NCBI GenBank assembly: GCA_943735955.1
Contig: OX030969.1
Span: 1,691,991-1,755,990 of the forward strand
DNA: 64,000 nucleotides
Direction of reading: 5' to 3'
Source of the DNA: Piscicola geometra
Lineage: Eukaryota > Annelida > Clitellata > Hirudinida > Piscicolidae
Part shown: in pieces, positions 29,578 through 39,532 of the stretch
Position numbering within the stretch: position 1 is the stretch's first letter
How the letters are laid out: each line of letters begins with the position of its first letter
Notes under the pieces: model-generated
Told to the model about the DNA's origin: nothing
Databases searched by the model: none
The model's input: only the letters and a program-made list of their open reading frames with translations
Translations under genes and position numbers: made by a program

Positions 29578-32333
29578 GTGTGGCAGGATAATTAAAAGCG
29601 CTGTGAGCATGCGCCAGAAGAGAAAGAGAGAGAAGAACAGAGAGAGACGTGAGAAAACAGAAGAGAAGAATAAAATAAAAATATATGGAATGTAGGAGAG
29701 AAGAGAAGAGAAGAAAACAATGCAAAACAAAAGCAAAAAAAAGCAGAACAAAGCAGAAGACAACAAGATAGAGCAGAAGACAAAGCAGAACAAAGCAGGA
29801 GACAGAGCAGGACAAAGCAGGAGACAGAGCAGGAGACAAAGCAGAACAAAGCAGGAGACAGAGCAGAAGACAAAGCAGAACAAAGCAGGAGACAGAGCAG
29901 AAGACAAAGCAGAACAAAGCAGGAGACAGAGCAGAAGACAACAAGACAGAGCAGAACAAAGCAGGAGACAGAGCAGAAGACAAAGCAGAACAAAGCAGGA
30001 GACAGCGCAGAAGACAACAAGACAAAGCAGGAGACAGAGCAGAAGACAACAAGACAGAGCAGAAGACAGAGCAGAACAAAGCAGGAGACAAAGCAGGACA
30101 AAGCAGAAGACAAAGCAGAAGACAAAGCAGAACAAAGCAGGAGACAGAGCAGAAGACAACAAGACAGAGCAGAACAAAGCAGGAGACAGAGCAGGACAAA
30201 GCAGGAGACAGAGCAGAAGACAACAAGACAGAGCAGGACAGAGCAGGACAAAGCAGGAGACAGAGCAGAAGACAACAAGACAGAGCAGGACAGAGCAGGA
30301 CAAAGCAGGAGACAGAGCAGAAGACAACAAGACAGCGCAGGACAGAGCTGAACAAAGCAGAAGACAACAAGACAGAGCAAGAGACAGAGCAGGACAAAGC
30401 AGAAGACAACAAGACAGAGCAGGAGACAGCGCAGGACAAAGCAGAAGACAACAAGACAGAGCAGGAGACAGAGCAGGACAAAGCAGGAGACAGAGCAGGA
30501 GACAGAGCAGGACAAAGCAGAAGACAACAAGACAGAGCAGGAGACAGCGCAGGACAAAGCAGAAGACAACAAGACAGAGCAGAAGACAGAGCAGAACAAA
30601 GCAGGAGACAAAGCAGGACAAAGCAGAAGACAGAGCAGGAGACAGAGCAGGACAAAGCAGGAGACAGAGCAGGAGACAGAGCAGGACAAAGCAGAAGACA
30701 ACAAGACAGAGCAGGAGACAGCGCAGGACAAAGCAGAAGACAACAAGACAGAGCAGAAGACAGAGCAGAACAAAGCAGAAGACAAAGCAGAACAAAGCAG
30801 GAGACAGAGCAGAAGACAACAAGACAGAGCAGAACAAAACAGAACAAAGCAGGAGACAGAGCAGGACAAAGCAGAACAAAGCAGGAGACAGAGCAGGACA
30901 AAGCAGGAGACAGAGCAGGAGACAAAGCAGAACAAAGCAGAAGACAGAGCAGAAGACAAAGCAGAACAAAGCAGGAGACAGAGCAGAAGACAAAGCAGAA
31001 CAAAGCAGGAGACAGAGCAGAAGACAAAGCAGAACAAAGCAGGAGACAGAGCAGAAGACAAAGCAGAACAAAGCAGGAGACAGAGCAGAAGACAAAGCAG
31101 AAAAAAGCAGGAGACAGAGCAGAAGACAACAAGACAGAGCAGGAGACAGAGCAGAAGACAAAGCAGAACAAAGCAGGAGACAGAGCAGAAGACAAAGCAG
31201 AACAAAGCAGGAGACAGAGCAGAAGACAACAAGACAGAGCAGGAGACAAAGCAGAAGACAAAGCAGAAGACAACAAGACAGAGCAGGACAGAGCAGAAGA
31301 CAACAAGACAGAGCAGGACAGAGCAGAAGACTGACTTGTGAGTGGGCACCTTCTTGCTGGTCTCCATCGATGCGAGGTGTTGTTCCAAAGCCTCCAGGAG
31401 ACTCGAAGGAGCCTGATGGTGATGATGATGATGATGATGGCGATGATGGTGATGATGATGGCGATGATGATGATGGCGATGATGATGATGGCGATGATGA
31501 TGATGATGATGGCGATGATGATGATGGCGATGATGATGATGGTGATGATGGCGATGACGATGATGATGGCGATGATGATGATAGCGACGACGTAGATGAT
31601 GATGATGGCGACGGTACCTTAGCGAGGTCGGGGATGATGATGACGACGATGATGATGATGATAATGATGATGGCGATGATGATGATGGCGATGATGATGA
31701 TGGCGATGATGATGATGGCGATGATGATGATGGCGACGATACCTTAGCGAGGTCGGGGATGTCTCCCTTGTCGATGCCAATGGCCTCGGCCACCTTGAGC
31801 ACCTCGCACACCCTCTCCATGCGCGCCAGGAATCTCCTGTACGCCTCTAACGCCTCCTTGCAGTTCTTCTTGCTCATCTCAAAGTACTTCTCTGTGTGTG
31901 TGTGTGTGTGTACACGTGTGTGTGTGTGTGTGTACATGTAGGTGTGTGTGTGTGTGTGTGTACATGTGTGTGTGTACATGTGTGTGTGTGTGTACATGTG
32001 TGTGTGTGTGTACATGTGTGTGTACAAGCATGCACGAGCGCAGGAACCGAGGAGGTTGATGATGGCGTCGTTGTAGGAGGCGAAGAGGCGGATGAGGTCT
32101 TTGAAGAGGAGCAGGAAGGCGCAGTTGATGACGCCGTTGCTCAGGTCGCGAGCAGAGGCCTGTGCTCCACGTCATGAAAACACGCACAATTATATTGCCA
32201 AATCATTATTATTCTTATTATCAATAATAACATAGGTTATACTAACAACTACACTAAGAATAAAAATGAGCGATAATAATTATAATAGTGCCAATAATGC
32301 ACACTCTAAATGACGCACACACACTCTCACAAA

Positions 32334-32385
<52 letters not shown>

Positions 32386-35300
32386 AACACACACACACAC
32401 ACTCTCTCACAAAGACCCACACACACACACTCTCTCACAAAGACACACACACACACACAAAGACCCACTCACCCAAAGACACACACACACACACACACAC
32501 ACTCACACAAAGACACTCACACAAAGACACACACACACACACACACACTCACACAAAGACACACACACACACACTCTCACAAAGACACACACACACACGC
32601 GTACACACGCGTACATTGAACTCGACGAGGGTGTCTAGTTGCGACTGGAGCACGGGCAGTGACTTGAGGAGCTTCTCGGTGTCCATCGTCCGCATCAGCC
32701 CGTCCTCCTTGCTGTGGTGTTGTTGTTGTTGTTGTTGTGGTGTTGTTGTTGTTGTGGTGTTGTTGTTGTGGTGTTGTTGTTGTGGTGTTGTTGTTGTGGT
32801 GTTGTTGTTGTGGTGTTGTTGTTGTGGTGTTGTTGTGGTGTTGTTGTTATTGTTGTTGTTGTGGTGTTGTTGTTGTTGTTGTTGTGGTGGTGTTGTTGTG
32901 GTGTTGTTGTGGTGTTGTTGGTGTTATGGTGGTGTTGTGTGCTTGTTGTTGTGTCGTTGTTGTGGTGTTGTTGTTGTGGTGTTGTTGTTGTGGTGTTGTT
33001 GTTGTGGTGTTGTTGTTGTGGTGTTGTTGATGTTGTTAGGTTGTTGTTGTGGTGGTGTTGTTGTTGTGGTGTTGTTGTTGTGGTGTTGTGGTTGTGGTGT
33101 TGTTGTTGTGGTGGTGTTGTTGTTGTGGTGTTGTTGTTGTTGTTGTTGTTGTGGTGTTGTTGTTGTGGTGTTGTTGATGTGGTGTTGTTGTTGTGGTGTT
33201 GTTGTTGTGGTGTTGTTGTTGTTGTTGTTGTGGTGGTGTTGTTGTGGTGTTGTTGTGGTGTTGTTGGTGTTATGGTGGTGTTGTGTGCTTGTTGTTGTGT
33301 CGTTGTTGTGGTGTTGTTGTTGTGGTGTTGTTGTTGTGGTGTTGTTGATGTTGTTAGGTTGTTGTTGTGGTGGTGTTGTTGTTGTGGTGTTGTTGTTGTG
33401 GTGTTGTTGTTGTGGTGTTGTTGTTGTTGTTGTGGTGGTGTTGTTGTTGTGGTGTTGTTGTTGTTGTTGTTGTTGTGGTGTTGTTGTTGTGGTGTTGTTG
33501 ATGTGGTGTTGTTGTTGTGGTGTTGTTGTTGTGGTGTTGTTGTTGTTGTGGTGGTGTTGTTGTTGTGGTGGTGTTGTGGTGTTGTTGTTGTGGTGTTGTT
33601 GTTGTTGTGGTGGTGTTGTTGTTGTGGTGGTGTTGTGGTGTTGTTGTTGTGGTGTTGTTGATGTGGTGTTGTTGTTGTTGTTGTGGTGTTGTTGTTGTGG
33701 TGTTGTTGTTGTGGTGTTGTTGTTGTTGTGGTGGTGTTGTTGTTGTGGTGTTGTTGTTGTTGTGGTGTTGTTGTTGTGGTGTTGTTGATGTGGTGTTGTT
33801 GTTGTGGTGTTGTTGTTGTGGTGTTGTTGTTGTTGTGGTGGTGTTGTTGTTGTGGTGGTGTTGTTATTGTGGTGTTGTTGGTGTGGTGTTGTTGCTGTGG
33901 TGTTGTTGCTGTGGTGTTGTTGTTGTGGTGTTGTTGTTGTGGTGTTGTTGGTGTGGTGTTGTTGCTGTGGTGTTGTTGTTGTGGTGTTGTTGGTGTGGTG
34001 TTGTTGCTGTGGTGTTGTTGCTGTGGTGTTGTTGTGGTGGTGTTGTTGGTGTGGTGTTGTTGCTGTGGTGTTGTTGCTGTGGTGTTGTTGTGGTGTTGTT
34101 GCTGTGGTGTTGTTGCTGTGGTGTTGTTGTGGTGGTGTTGTTGTTGTGGTGTTGTTGTTGTGGTGTTGTTGTTGTGGTGTTGTTGTTGTGGTGTTGTTGT
34201 TGTGGTGGTGTTGTTGTTGTGGTGTTGTTGTGGTTTTTTGTGTTGTGTTCTACTGTTGTTGTGGTGTTGTTGTTTTTGTTGGTGTGGTGTTGTTGTTGTG
34301 GTTTTTTGTGTTGTGTTCTACTGTTGTTGTTGTTGTGGCGTTGCTGGAAACTATTAATTAATAGCCGAAAGTGAGTTTCAAAAATATGGAAACAATTGAG
34401 CACTGGATCAAGTGATTGCGAGGTCTGCAACTGATGGCCATGCCAGAGGAACAAGGCAGTTCTGGTGCATCGTACAGGCATCTCGTGTTTCTTTGTCTTT
34501 TAGCACTGAATAGTTCTTCTGTAATTCTGTAAGTGTCTGCTGGATCAACTTCTCGTTCCTTCTGTTCAGTCCCACTTGAGTTTCTTCGGCTGTTAATAGA
34601 GTCGACTAAAGCCCAGAGACAATAAATAAATAAATGCCAGTTTTGTATAGCGCCCGGGCACGCAACTGAAACGCCACTCACACGACATAAGTCGTGAAAC
34701 ACCGCATCATATACACTAGGTATATGATAGCTCACGGTTGGCTAAACAGGGATTCGAACAGGCGACCTTTAAGTTGCAGGTCTAACGACTTTACCATCTA
34801 AGCCAACCCGCTCGCCATGTGGCAGTATGATGACTTTGACTAAGAACAGAAAGACTAATGAGCCAGAACTTGGACATTTATCCATTTATGAGTGCTCAAT
34901 TAGTGCAGAAATATCTCTATTTTTGAAGAATTGAAAAAAATTAAAAGTGTTCAAATATATTGGTATCTTACGGTAACTACTGACAGCAACTAACAACACC
35001 AACAACTACAAAACCACCAACAACGCAACAACGATAAAACCAAAAAATACCAAAAAAAGACCTAAAATTAAAACCACAACAATATCAACTAGACCAGCAA
35101 CAAAGGAACCAACAAGAACAACGACATGAACAACGACATGAACAACGACATGAACAACGACATGAACAACGACATGAACAACGACATGAACAACGACATG
35201 AACAACGACATGAACAACGACATGAACAACGACATGAACAACGACATGAACGCACCCTCGCTTGACCTTGCAGAAGTCGACAGCCATCTGCCTGTAGGAC

Positions 35301-36925
35301 ACTGCCTTCTCGTTCAGGTACTTGCTGTGTCTCCTCACAAACATCGACATCTCGTAGCCTTGGTTTTGGTGTTGTCGTTGTTGTGTTGTTGAGTGTGTTG
35401 TTGTTGCTGAGCGTGTTGTTGTGGTGTTGTTTTTGTATTGTGGATGTTGTGTGGTGTTGTTTTTGTATTGTGGATGTTGTGCGGTGTGTAGTGTTGTGAG
35501 GTTAGTATTGTGATTTAGTTTGGTTTGGTTTTTTAGTGTGTTGTTGTGTTGTTGTGGTATAGTGTGAAATTGTTGTGTGGTGTAGTTGAGTCATGTGATT
35601 GTGTTGTGTCTGCAGTTTGGTTGCTAGGTATAGTGAGATTGTGTCATGTGGTTGTGTTGTGTGGTGTTGTTGTGTGAGGATGTAGCGTTTTTATGTGTGA
35701 TGTGGTGTTGATGCGTTATGTGGTAGAATTGTGTTGTGCGTGTGGTTGTTTTTTGTTGTTTAGTTGCAAGTGTGGTGTGTTTGTTGTTGTGTTGTGTGGT
35801 GGGGTTGTGCTGTATTTGGTTTAGTAGCAGTGTGTCGACGACTGACACAATGCCACACACAACCACCACAAAAACACAACACAACAGAGTAAAAGAGAAA
35901 GGACATCACATCATCATCACCACCACCACCATCATCATCATCATCTTCAATAACATGATCATCATCATAATAATCTTCTTCAATAACATCATCATCATCA
36001 CACATACTGAGGTTGTTGGTGTTGTCGGAGAAGTTGGAGAGGTGGAAGGTGCAGTGGTTCGAGGCGAGGAACTGAGTGAACCTCTGTGGGGTGGCAGTGG
36101 TGGCGTTGATAAAGGCCTTGATGGCGATGGAAATTATGATATTGATCATGATGCTGATGATGATGTTATTGAAGACAATGATGATCATGCTGTTAGTATG
36201 TTGACAGTGGTGATTATAATGATAATGATATTGAAGATGATTATTAAGATGATGATGATGATGATAATGGTAATGGCGAAAATGATGATAGCGGCAACCT
36301 CGTTGCCATAGTTCATGAGATTGTGGACAGTGACGAGGGCCTTGAAGACGACCACCCACGAGGAGTTCTGTGTGCGGTCGATGAGGAGGTTCGCCATTTG
36401 AGGGATCGAGATGTTCGCCTCGTTCGTGCACTGAATCAGGTCTGCATGGAGGGCGGGAAAGGTGGGTGAGGGTGGTTGGGGAGAAATGAACGTGGAGAAA
36501 GGGCTGAAGGGTGATTAGATGTTTGGTTAGGAAGTCTGTTCAAAAGATTGGGAGAGGGATATGTAATAGTGAAAAAAAGTTTAGTTGTAACAAAGAGGGT
36601 TCCATTGAATGGAAGTTAATAACACAAGAAAAGATTACAATTTTTGATTATTAGTTTATTCATACAAATCATTTATTGATCAAGATGAATCAACATCTGG
36701 TAGTAAAATAGAATTTAAAGAAATTTATATCAATTGAAAAAATAAAAACACTATATAAAAGAACGAACAGTCGAGGTGTTTCCTCTTGGGACCCATGAGT
36801 TCTTCGGTGGTGGCCTTGCAGACGACCTTGGCGAGACTCTGACCTGCCACTGTGTGCCTGGCTGCCAACGCCCTGTCGACGATGCTCTGCCCGCCCATGT
36901 TGTTTCCGTGGATGAACTTACTCAT
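898..36925 (-). CDS. PICALM: PICALM/AP180-family clathrin assembly protein, 13 coding exons
   Basis: Endocytic adaptor: an N-terminal ANTH domain binds PtdIns(4,5)P2, and an unstructured tail binds clathrin, AP2 and EH-domain proteins at coated pits. Exons in transcript order: 36925-36769, 36441-36299, 36083-36008, 35358-35256, 32711-32615, 32159-32048, 31891-31743, 31412-31336, 29501-29428, 29168-29095, 28693-27882, 1811-1676, 1026-898. All phases agree. From the conserved start MGGQSIVDR (Met at 36898) it gives 703 codons; an in-frame Met at 36925 adds 9 residues. Exon 1 has the lipid-binding pattern K-x9-K-R-K-H ([14 protein letters not shown]). Exons 2-8 give the ANTH core ([47 protein letters not shown]). 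Exon 11 is Gln/Ser/Thr-rich with ADPF, NDLLSL and two NPF motifs. Exon 12 has EKKLTGG. The protein ends in NNPFGLL. Family and exons 1-8 are certain; the exon 8-9 junction and last exon rest on phase plus short motifs. Confidence 0.95.
1195..1285. repeat. Short TTGGTGTGGA-type tandem repeat in PICALM intron 12
   Basis: About eight imperfect copies of GGTGTGGATT or GGTGTGGAGTT. Confidence 0.75.
1436..1674. repeat. 17-bp minisatellite starting at the PICALM intron 12 donor
   Basis: About 14 copies of CCACACACCACACTGAA (plus strand). On the sense strand the array begins immediately at the donor GTGGTGTGTGG. Each full unit carries a TTCAG, so unlike most arrays here it offers repeated AG dinucleotides. 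Confidence 0.9.
1825..1885. repeat. Impure GT microsatellite upstream of the PICALM exon 12 acceptor
   Basis: On the sense strand this is a CA-rich tract directly before the short pyrimidine-rich CTACCCTAACAG acceptor at 1812. Confidence 0.8.
2030..27881. repeat. 25.8-kb 9-bp satellite filling PICALM intron 11
   Basis: Tandem units of CAACAAGGA (sense strand TCCTTGTTG), about 2,870 unit lengths, uninterrupted. Unit variants are CAACAAAGA, CAAGAACAA, CGACAAGGA, GAACAAGGA, CAAGAAGGA and a 6-bp CAAGGA. The plus strand has only about 15-20 T in the whole array. The last PICALM base of exon 11 is 27882 and the intron starts GTCCTTG, so the array begins at the donor. At the other end it stops near 2030, about 220 bp before the acceptor at 1812. 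Three 10-bp GGATAAACAA units (14957, 16206, 21673) shift the register. Every frame is largely open because the 9-bp unit has no stop on either strand. No gene is supported inside. Confidence 0.98.
28735..29085. repeat. 31-bp minisatellite in PICALM intron 10, about 11 copies
   Basis: Unit CACTCAACACTGCAACATTA plus CTCCACAACAA, nearly identical copies with a CAAAAA variant in two of them. It begins 9 bp inside the donor (GTGCCCCGA) and ends about 40 bp before the acceptor. Confidence 0.95.
29180..29412. repeat. 27-bp and 35-bp tandem repeats in PICALM intron 9
   Basis: About five copies of a unit beginning CATCATCACTAGCACCAACT, followed by three copies of a unit beginning CAGCACCACCCACCCATCT. 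Confidence 0.85.
29503..29580. repeat. GT microsatellite at the PICALM exon 9 acceptor
   Basis: About 38 GT dinucleotides on the plus strand. On the sense strand the CA run ends directly in the acceptor CACACAG at 29502. Confidence 0.95.
29715..31335. repeat. 1.6-kb T-free minisatellite filling PICALM intron 8
   Basis: Mixed units built from GAGACAGAGCA, GAAGACAAAGCA, GAACAAAGCAG and GAAGACAACAAGACAGAGCA. The plus strand is almost free of T, so the sense strand is almost free of A and of AG. The array begins at the donor (GTCAGTCTTCTGCTCTG, from 31335). Confidence 0.95.
31415..31742. repeat. GATGATGGC microsatellite with a duplicated exon end, PICALM intron 7
   Basis: ATG/GATGGC arrays at 31415-31611 and 31630-31740 flank a second copy of the exon 7 3' end (about 31608-31635). 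The array touches the true donor at 31742. Confidence 0.9.
31892..32030. repeat. GT-rich microsatellite with TACATG spacers, PICALM intron 6
   Basis: TG runs broken by regularly spaced TACATG or TACACG. It occupies almost the whole 156-bp intron. Confidence 0.9.
32318..32610. repeat. CA microsatellite with AAAGACAC spacers, PICALM intron 5
   Basis: (CA)n interrupted by CTCACAAAGACAC blocks. It runs up to the intron 5 donor (sense GTACGCGTGTGTACGCG). Confidence 0.9.
32714..34340. repeat. 1.6-kb GTTGTTGTGGT repeat in PICALM intron 4
   Basis: Units GTTGTTGTGGT with GTTGTTGTT and GTGGTGGTGTT insertions. Larger blocks (for example about 32870-33060 and 33220-33380, each holding TTAGGTTG or GTGTGCTTGTTG) recur, showing second-order duplication. 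The sense strand is CA/CAA-rich and lacks AG over long stretches. Confidence 0.93.
34616..34816 (-). mobile_element. tRNA-derived SINE, copy 1 (in PICALM intron 4)
   Basis: On the minus strand the head is GGCGAGCGGGTTGGCTTAGA. An A-box-like TGGCTTAGATGG and a B-box-like CTGTTCGAATCCC follow, then a body with CTATCATATACCTAGTGTAT and a tail GCGCTATACAAAACTGG plus ATTTATTTATTT. Two more copies share the head and body (56496-56739 and 59373-59604). It is not a functional tRNA gene: the acceptor stem does not pair and a unique body follows. Confidence 0.85.
35110..35255. repeat. 12-bp minisatellite at the PICALM intron 4 donor
   Basis: About 11 perfect copies of GACATGAACAAC. On the sense strand the array begins about 5 bp inside the donor GTGCGTTCATGTCG. 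Confidence 0.95.
35375..35830. repeat. Degenerate TTGTTGTG-rich tract in PICALM intron 3
   Basis: Irregular GTTGTGTTGT runs with one 29-bp near-direct repeat (TTTTTGTATTGTGGATGTTG at about 35429 and 35460). CATCAT runs fill the other end of the intron (about 35905-36000). Confidence 0.7.
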
Positions 36926-37559
36926 TTACGAGATCCTCTGAAACTTTTTTTAATTCAGCTTTTATTTTATTTTGCGTTTTTTTGGGTTTTTCCTAGTTCC
37001 TCAAACGGTTGTCCGTACTCAGGTTGTTTCTGGTTTTGGGAGTCTTTCTTTACAAAATAAAATAATATTTTTTTAAAGAATTATTCTTCATTATAGTTAA
37101 TTTTTACCGTTCATGGTGAAAGGAGCATATCTGATAATTTAAAATTCAGATGGATTACTATTGACACCCCTGGTCCAAAAATGGCCGATGCTTAGCGCTG
37201 TGTTCAATTAAATGGTACATAAATGTCCGGTTTAAAAGAATTCTTTTTGTGCTGCTTTTAAAAGATAGATTTAGTCTGATTCTTTTAAAATAAATCACTT
37301 TACTGATACAAAATTGAGAGATTGAAAATTCTGAGACTTTGCATACTGAAATGATTTGTTCTACTTGCAGAAGTTGTTTGCCAGTCTTATCTAATTCCGT
37401 ATACTCTACTAGACGTGGTCCATCAATCTATCAAATGTATTTGTATAGTCTTCAATTATTTTTCAAATAGAACAGTTCTTAAACTTTACCCATACCACCA
37501 TCATCATCATCACCACTGCAACACTATCGTCACCACATCATCATCATCATTTTTTAAAT
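36926..37559. other. AT-rich region upstream of PICALM, no gene seen
   Basis: Contains no ORF with family resemblance and no clear promoter motif. It presumably holds the PICALM 5' UTR and promoter. Confidence 0.5.
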
Positions 37560-38730
37560 TTTTCTTAGCACTGGTGATGCGACAGGAAGTGAAGAAAAGG
37601 TTCTTTCCAAGACTGAAACTGTGGTTGTTGTGGCTGGTTCCCCTTGTTGTTGTTGTGGCTGGTTTCCTTGTTGTTGTTGTGGCTGGTTCCCTTTGTTGTT
37701 GTTGTGGCTGGTTCCCTTGTTGTTGTTGTGGCTGGTTTCCTTTGTTGTTGTTGTGGCTGGTTTCCCCTTGTTGTTGTTGTGGCTGGTTCCCTTTGTTGTT
37801 GTTGTGGCTGGTTCCCCTTGTTGTTGTTGTGGCTGGTTTCCCTTGTTGTTGTTGTGGCTGGTTCCCCTTGTTGTTGTTGTGGCTGGTTCCCTTGTTGTTG
37901 TTGTGGCTGGTTTCCCTTGTTGTTGTTGTGGCTGGTTCCCCTTGTTGTTGTTGTGGCTGGTTCCCCTTGTTGTTGTTGTGGCTGGTTCCCCTTGTTGTTG
38001 TTGTGGCTGGTTCCCCTTGTTGTTGTTGTGGCTGGTTCCCCTTGTTGTTGTTGTGGCTGGTTTCCCTTGTTGTTGTTGTGGCTGGTTCCCCTTGTTGTTG
38101 TTGTGGCTGGTTCCCCTTGTTGTTGTTGTGGCTGGTTTCCCTTGTTGTTGTTGTGGCTGGTTTCCTTTGTTATTGTTGTGGCTGGTTCCCCTTGTTGTTG
38201 TTGTGGCTGGTTCCCCTTGTTGTTGTTGTGGCTGGTTCCCCTTGTTGTTGTTGTGGCTGGTTCCCTTTGTTGTTGTTGTGGCTGGTTTCCTTGTTGTTGT
38301 TGTGGCTGGTTCCCTTGTTGTTGTTGTGGCTGGTTTTCCTTGTTGTTGTTGTGGCTGGTTCCCCTTGTTGTTGTTGTGGCTGGTTCCCCTTGTTGTTGTT
38401 GTGGCTGGTTCCACTTGTTGTTGTTGTGGCTGGTTTCCCTTGTTGTTGTTGTGGCTGGTTCCCTTGTTGTTGTTGTGGCTGGTTTCCCTTGTTGTTGCTG
38501 CCATCCTTCAACAGACTGAAAAACGAGTAACAGTCAAAAAAACCTCCTAATTAATCACTAATTAGAAATCATTAATGCTAATTAATACTTGAATTAAATA
38601 TTCTGAAATATTATGCCAAAACTGTGTATTTTAAACCACTTCTCTGCTGGTTAAAGTGGCTGCCAAGAGAACAGGTGCTAACCAATCAATAGACAATCAG
38701 GCCAGTACTTATAGTTTTGGTCTTGTTTAT
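37560..38730 (-). mobile_element. Dispersed repeat family, copy 1, with an expanded 25-bp minisatellite
   Basis: Flanks at 37560-37620 and 38490-38730 match a second copy at 45960-46300, same orientation, including the stretches GCACTGGTG, TTGGAAAGAA-like, CCATCCTTCAACAGA-like and GGCTGCCAA...GCTAACCAAT. Between the flanks sit about 34 copies of a 25-bp unit, GTTGTTGTTGTGGCTGGTTC plus CCCTT, at 37621-38498. Copy 2 has only two short copies of an unrelated-looking CTGCGGCCAT unit there. On the minus strand the unit stays open for 316 codons. Whether this is a transposon fragment or a duplicated gene piece is unclear. Confidence 0.6.
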
Positions 38731-39045
38731 TTCATGCTTGCGCTTGTGGCACAAGTCCTAAATGAATTTACTGTGAGAGATTATAATATAATCATTATAT
38801 TATTTTGACCTGAAAGATGCTCCTGTATTTGTGTTTATAGGAAAACTAGTTTCTCAGGTAGTCCAAGTGATAATGTGCTTCTAGGTACTTGGCACACAAA
38901 TCTGACAAGATAATGAGAATGCCTAGCAAATCTTTTGAGGTTTTATGTTGCCTTCGAACTGCTACTTGATCCTTACATTTTAATTTTTTACAAAAAAGAA
39001 ATGTCATGTTGTCTTCATAGAAAAATAAATTTTTATCATAAAGAG
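38731..39045. other. Intergenic AT-rich sequence downstream of C1D, no gene seen
   Basis: No coding signal recognised. Confidence 0.5.
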
Positions 39046-39051
39046 TTTAAT
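39046..39051 (-). terminator. Candidate C1D polyadenylation signal ATTAAA
   Basis: ATTAAA on the minus strand, 77 bp past the C1D stop codon, in an AT-rich 3' flank. It is the common variant of the AATAAA hexamer. Confidence 0.45.
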
Positions 39052-39127
39052 GGCGTGACAGGTAGATATATGTACAGATCCAACAAGCAAATGAACACAG
39101 TAATACAATTTTTAAAAGACATGCTAA

Positions 39128-39532
39128 TCAGTCTTGTGGATGCAGCTTCTTGTTCTTCTTGGTGGCAGCCTCCTCCCTCTCGTACAGCGCCCCCGAGATG
39201 AATCTCTTGCTGGCGTGCGAGTCCAGCTTGGGCGCCTTCTTGAGGTCGTCGATCTGGGCTGCTCGAGCCATGCACTTCCTCACCTGCTGCATCTCCTTCT
39301 TCACTGCATGCTCTCTCATGTCGACTCCCTTGCTCCTCATGTACGACCAGAAGAGCGAGTAAGCAGTGTACACCGCCATGATGTCCAGCTTGGCTTTCTC
39401 CAGAGGCATCATGTCCTGCGTCAGTTGCTCAAATGGCGTGTCGTAGAACGCCTTGAAGGAGTCGCTTGCTTTGCAGAGATTCTCGTTCAAGCCATTCAAA
39501 CTCGCCGCGATTTCCTCTGGCAACTCTGACAT
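39128..39532 (-). CDS. C1D: C1D nuclear nucleic-acid-binding protein (exosome cofactor), intronless
   Basis: A complete 134-residue single-exon ORF from MSELPEEIAASL to KKNKKLHPQD. C1D (yeast Rrp47/Lrp1) belongs to the Sas10/Utp3/C1D family and partners the exosome nuclease Rrp6/EXOSC10 in 3' processing of rRNA and snoRNA. Visible family features are MPLEKAKLDIMAVYTAYSLF (human: DPLEQAKVDLVSAYTLNSMF), WSYMRSKGVDMREHAVKKEM, RAAQIDDLKKAPKLD and ASKRFISGALYE, then a short Lys-rich tail. The length is close to the human 141. The start is the first ATG and fits the family N-terminus. The neighbouring genes are broken by many introns and this one has none. Confidence 0.93.
   Translation of the reverse strand: MSELPEEIAASLNGLNENLCKASDSFKAFYDTPFEQLTQDMMPLEKAKLDIMAVYTAYSLFWSYMRSKGVDMREHAVKKEMQQVRKCMARAAQIDDLKKAPKLDSHASKRFISGALYEREEAATKKNKKLHPQD

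Noticed and set aside
29356..31161. Cys/Leu-rich ORFs of about 600-800 codons on the minus strand
   Set aside because: Translation of the 1.6-kb minisatellite in PICALM intron 8; the true exons at 31336-31412 and 29428-29501 flank it.
34740..34816. tRNA gene (also at 56665-56739 and 59373-59450)
   Set aside because: A- and B-box-like sequences are present, but the stems do not form a cloverleaf and each is joined to a shared body. They are SINE heads.
35126..35392. MNND-repeat ORF on the plus strand
   Set aside because: Translation of the 12-bp GACATGAACAAC array, antisense to PICALM exon 4 at its end.
36898..36925. Upstream Met at 36925 as the PICALM start
   Set aside because: Not excluded, but the family N-terminus begins at the second Met (MGGQSIVDR); the extra nine residues have no counterpart I know of.
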